Shown: positions 62,425-64,000 of the stretch, piece by piece
Layout: each line of letters starts with the position of its first letter
Numbering within the stretch: the first letter of the stretch is position 1
Origin: Pseudomonas sp. A34-9
GTDB lineage: Bacteria > Pseudomonadota > Gammaproteobacteria > Pseudomonadales > Pseudomonadaceae
Reading direction: 5' to 3'
DNA: 64,000 nt
NCBI RefSeq assembly: GCF_029543085.1
Contig: NZ_CP119967.1
Location: 1,886,501 to 1,950,500, forward strand
Program-made: the position numbers and the translations under genes
Notes under the pieces: generated by a model
The model's input: the letters and a program-made list of their open reading frames with translations, nothing else
The model's database searches: none
What the model was told of the DNA's origin: nothing

Positions 62425-62515
62425 CAAAGCCTTTTGGTTCCTTTTTGGCGTTTGAAAAAGGGACTCGCTGTAAGAGCGAAACCGCCAGCGGCAGCACCCG
62501 CAGCAACGGATATGC
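62425..62515. repeat. Inverted diverged copy of repeat block A
   Basis: Read on the minus strand, GCATATCCGTTGCTGCGG and later CCCTTTTTCAAACGCCAAAA and GGAACCAAAAGGCTT match the start of block A at 60238-60330 in the same order. The two copies face each other about 2.1 kb apart with the IS between them. Confidence 0.65.
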
Positions 62516-62565
62516 CCCCAAACCCCGAAAGCCAGTCGGCCCACAGGCCGCTGAGACCCCACAAA

Positions 62566-62596
62566 CAAAAACGGCCTCCATATAAATAGAGGCCGT
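62566..62596 (-). terminator. Terminator of gltA
   Basis: On the minus strand GAACGGCCTC pairs with GAGGCCGTTT around TATTTATATG, followed by T-rich TTTTTGTTT. Plus positions of the stem are 62571-62578 and 62589-62596. It lies about 40 bp past the gltA stop. Confidence 0.9.
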
Positions 62597-62634
62597 TCTC
62601 GTTACAAACTTAAGACGTCATCGCAAGACAAGTC

Positions 62635-63924
62635 TTATTTGCGGTCTTCCAGCTTGGTAATGTCACGCGACTCGTAACCAGTGTACAACTGGCGCGGACG
62701 GCCAATCTTGTACGGGCTGGAGAGCATTTCCTTCCAGTGGGAGATCCAGCCAACAGTACGTGCCAGTGCGAAAATCACCGTGAACATACTGGTCGGAATA
62801 CCGATCGCCTTGAGGATGATCCCCGAGTAGAAGTCGACGTTCGGGTACAGCGAGCGTTCGATGAAGTACGGGTCAGTCAGCGCGATCTCTTCCAGGCGCA
62901 TGGCCAGTTCGAGTTGCGGATCGTTGTTGATGCCCAGTTCCTTCAGTACTTCGTCGCAGGTCTGCTTCATGACAGTCGCGCGCGGATCGCGGTTCTTGTA
63001 AACGCGGTGACCGAAGCCCATCAGTTTGAACGGATCGTTCTTGTCCTTGGCCTTGGCGATGAACTTGTCGATGTTCGAAACATCACCAATCTCGTCAAGC
63101 ATGGTCAATACGGCTTCGTTCGCACCGCCGTGGGCAGGGCCCCACAGTGCAGCGATACCGGCGGCGATACAGGCGAACGGGTTGGCACCCGAAGAACCTG
63201 CCAGACGCACGGTGGAAGTCGACGCGTTCTGCTCGTGGTCGGCGTGGAGGATGAAGATCCGGTCCATGGCCTTGGCGAGTACCGGGCTGATCGGTTTGAT
63301 CTCGCACGGGGTGTTGAACATCATGTGCAGGAAGTTTTCCGCGTACGTCAGGTCGTTGCGCGGGTACATCATGGGTTGGCCCATGGAGTACTTGTAAACC
63401 ATCGCTGCCAGGGTCGGCATCTTGGCAACCAGACGGATCGCGGAGATTTCGCGATGCTGCGGGTTATTGATGTCGAGGGAGTCGTGGTAGAAGGCCGAGA
63501 GGGCGCCGACTACACCGCACATGACGGCCATCGGGTGGGCGTCGCGACGGAAGCCGTTGAAGAAGGTTTTCAGCTGCTCGTGAACCATGGTGTGGTTTTT
63601 CACGGTGCTGACGAACTGGGCCTTTTGTTCTGCGGTCGGCAGTTCGCCGTTGAGCAGCAGATAGCAGGTTTCCAGGTAGTCCGATTTTTCAGCCAGCTGT
63701 TCGATCGGGTAGCCGCGGTGCAACAGAATGCCGTTGTCGCCGTCGATATAGGTGATCTTCGACTCGCACGAGGCGGTCGACATGAAGCCTGGGTCGAACG
63801 TGAAGCGGCCCGTGGCCGTCAGGCCCCGAACATCGATTACATCGGGACCAACGGTGCCGGTTAAAATGGGCAGCTCGACGGGGGCTGCGCCCTCGATGAT
63901 CAACTGCGCTTTTTTGTCAGCCAT
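62635..63924 (-). CDS. gltA: Citrate synthase GltA
   Basis: This 429-aa type II (NADH-regulated, proteobacterial) citrate synthase condenses oxaloacetate and acetyl-CoA. Active-site regions are [20 protein letters not shown] (His), [15 protein letters not shown] (His) and the Asp near [28 protein letters not shown] (plus 63929-63934 complement) precedes the ATG. It is transcribed alone toward the IS region. Confidence 0.97.
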   Translation of the reverse strand: MADKKAQLIIEGAAPVELPILTGTVGPDVIDVRGLTATGRFTFDPGFMSTASCESKITYIDGDNGILLHRGYPIEQLAEKSDYLETCYLLLNGELPTAEQKAQFVSTVKNHTMVHEQLKTFFNGFRRDAHPMAVMCGVVGALSAFYHDSLDINNPQHREISAIRLVAKMPTLAAMVYKYSMGQPMMYPRNDLTYAENFLHMMFNTPCEIKPISPVLAKAMDRIFILHADHEQNASTSTVRLAGSSGANPFACIAAGIAALWGPAHGGANEAVLTMLDEIGDVSNIDKFIAKAKDKNDPFKLMGFGHRVYKNRDPRATVMKQTCDEVLKELGINNDPQLELAMRLEEIALTDPYFIERSLYPNVDFYSGIILKAIGIPTSMFTVIFALARTVGWISHWKEMLSSPYKIGRPRQLYTGYESRDITKLEDRK

Positions 63925-64000
63925 GTGGCCTCCTATTTATGCTTGAACCATCAGACAGACCCCCCACGCAGGGCCCGCACCACTATAGTGAGATAAATTC
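63925..64000 (-). promoter_or_regulatory. gltA upstream region
   Basis: It holds the RBS and a possible -10 TATAGT within CACTATAGTG (63981-63990) on the minus strand. Any -35 would lie at or past the window end. In Pseudomonas the sdh operon is normally divergent beyond this point, but that is not seen here. Confidence 0.4.

Noticed and set aside
1..64000. CRISPR array, tRNA, rRNA or prophage
   Set aside because: I found no regularly spaced direct repeats, no cas genes, no recognisable tRNA cloverleaf or rRNA sequence and no phage structural genes. The repeated sequences are REP-type palindromes.

Overview
The window is a chromosomal segment of a Pseudomonas of the fluorescens type. The evidence is the gene order (fliQ-fliR-flhB, flhA-flhF-fleN-fliA-cheYZAB-motCD-parC-parP-cheW, then ccmA-I), the polar-flagellum regulators FlhF and FleN, several families of short REP palindromes with a REP-associated transposase (RAYT), and the Pseudomonas-type DUF6124 genes. 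No rRNA, tRNA, CRISPR array or prophage was seen.

Layout. 1-2.0 kb: end of the flagellar export operon. 2.0-6.9 kb: an accessory block between flhB and flhA holding an unknown 222-aa gene, two near-identical DUF6124 genes with long structured leaders, and a 569-aa Ig-like protein. 7.0-21.5 kb: flhA, the flagellar placement and number GTPase/ATPase pair, sigma-28, the chemotaxis core, the second stator (MotCD), and ParC/ParP. 21.7-26.1 kb: a second accessory block with a secreted two-repeat (halovibrin-like) protein facing an Ig-like protein pair. 26.1-28.0 kb: a truncated FlhB-like protein and a FliK-like protein. 28.2-35.6 kb: cytochrome c maturation ccmABCDEFGHI plus a lipoprotein. 35.6-37.0 kb: a PIN toxin/excisionase-type antitoxin pair beside remnants of a lysR and a hicB gene. 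37-42.3 kb: MFS pump, exported protein, sulfate-binding protein, K+ channel and urea transporter. 42.5-49.8 kb: the glyoxylate to glycerate to pyruvate route (gcl, hyi, glxR, ttuD, pyk) with a divergent glcG-like gene. 50-60.1 kb: RAYT, TetR regulator, DUF808, MlaA, a secreted hydrolase, a GH17 membrane enzyme, a betaine-type binding protein, and DUF485/actP. 60.2-62.6 kb: repeats and an IS481-type insertion sequence. 62.6-63.9 kb: gltA.

Two observations stand out. First, the perfect 16-bp palindrome CTGTCAGATCTGACAG, which fits the LuxR-type las/rhl-type box, occurs four times, each time about 70-94 bp upstream of an accessory gene and nowhere else that I saw. It appears to tie both accessory blocks in the flagellar region into one quorum-sensing or LuxR-solo regulon of mostly Ig-like and secreted proteins. 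Second, the two DUF6124 genes are preceded by leaders of about 330-360 nt. Their predicted helices differ in sequence but keep pairing in at least five places, and a token occurring three times changes in step (GCG versus GCAG). This points to an undescribed structured RNA or DNA element.
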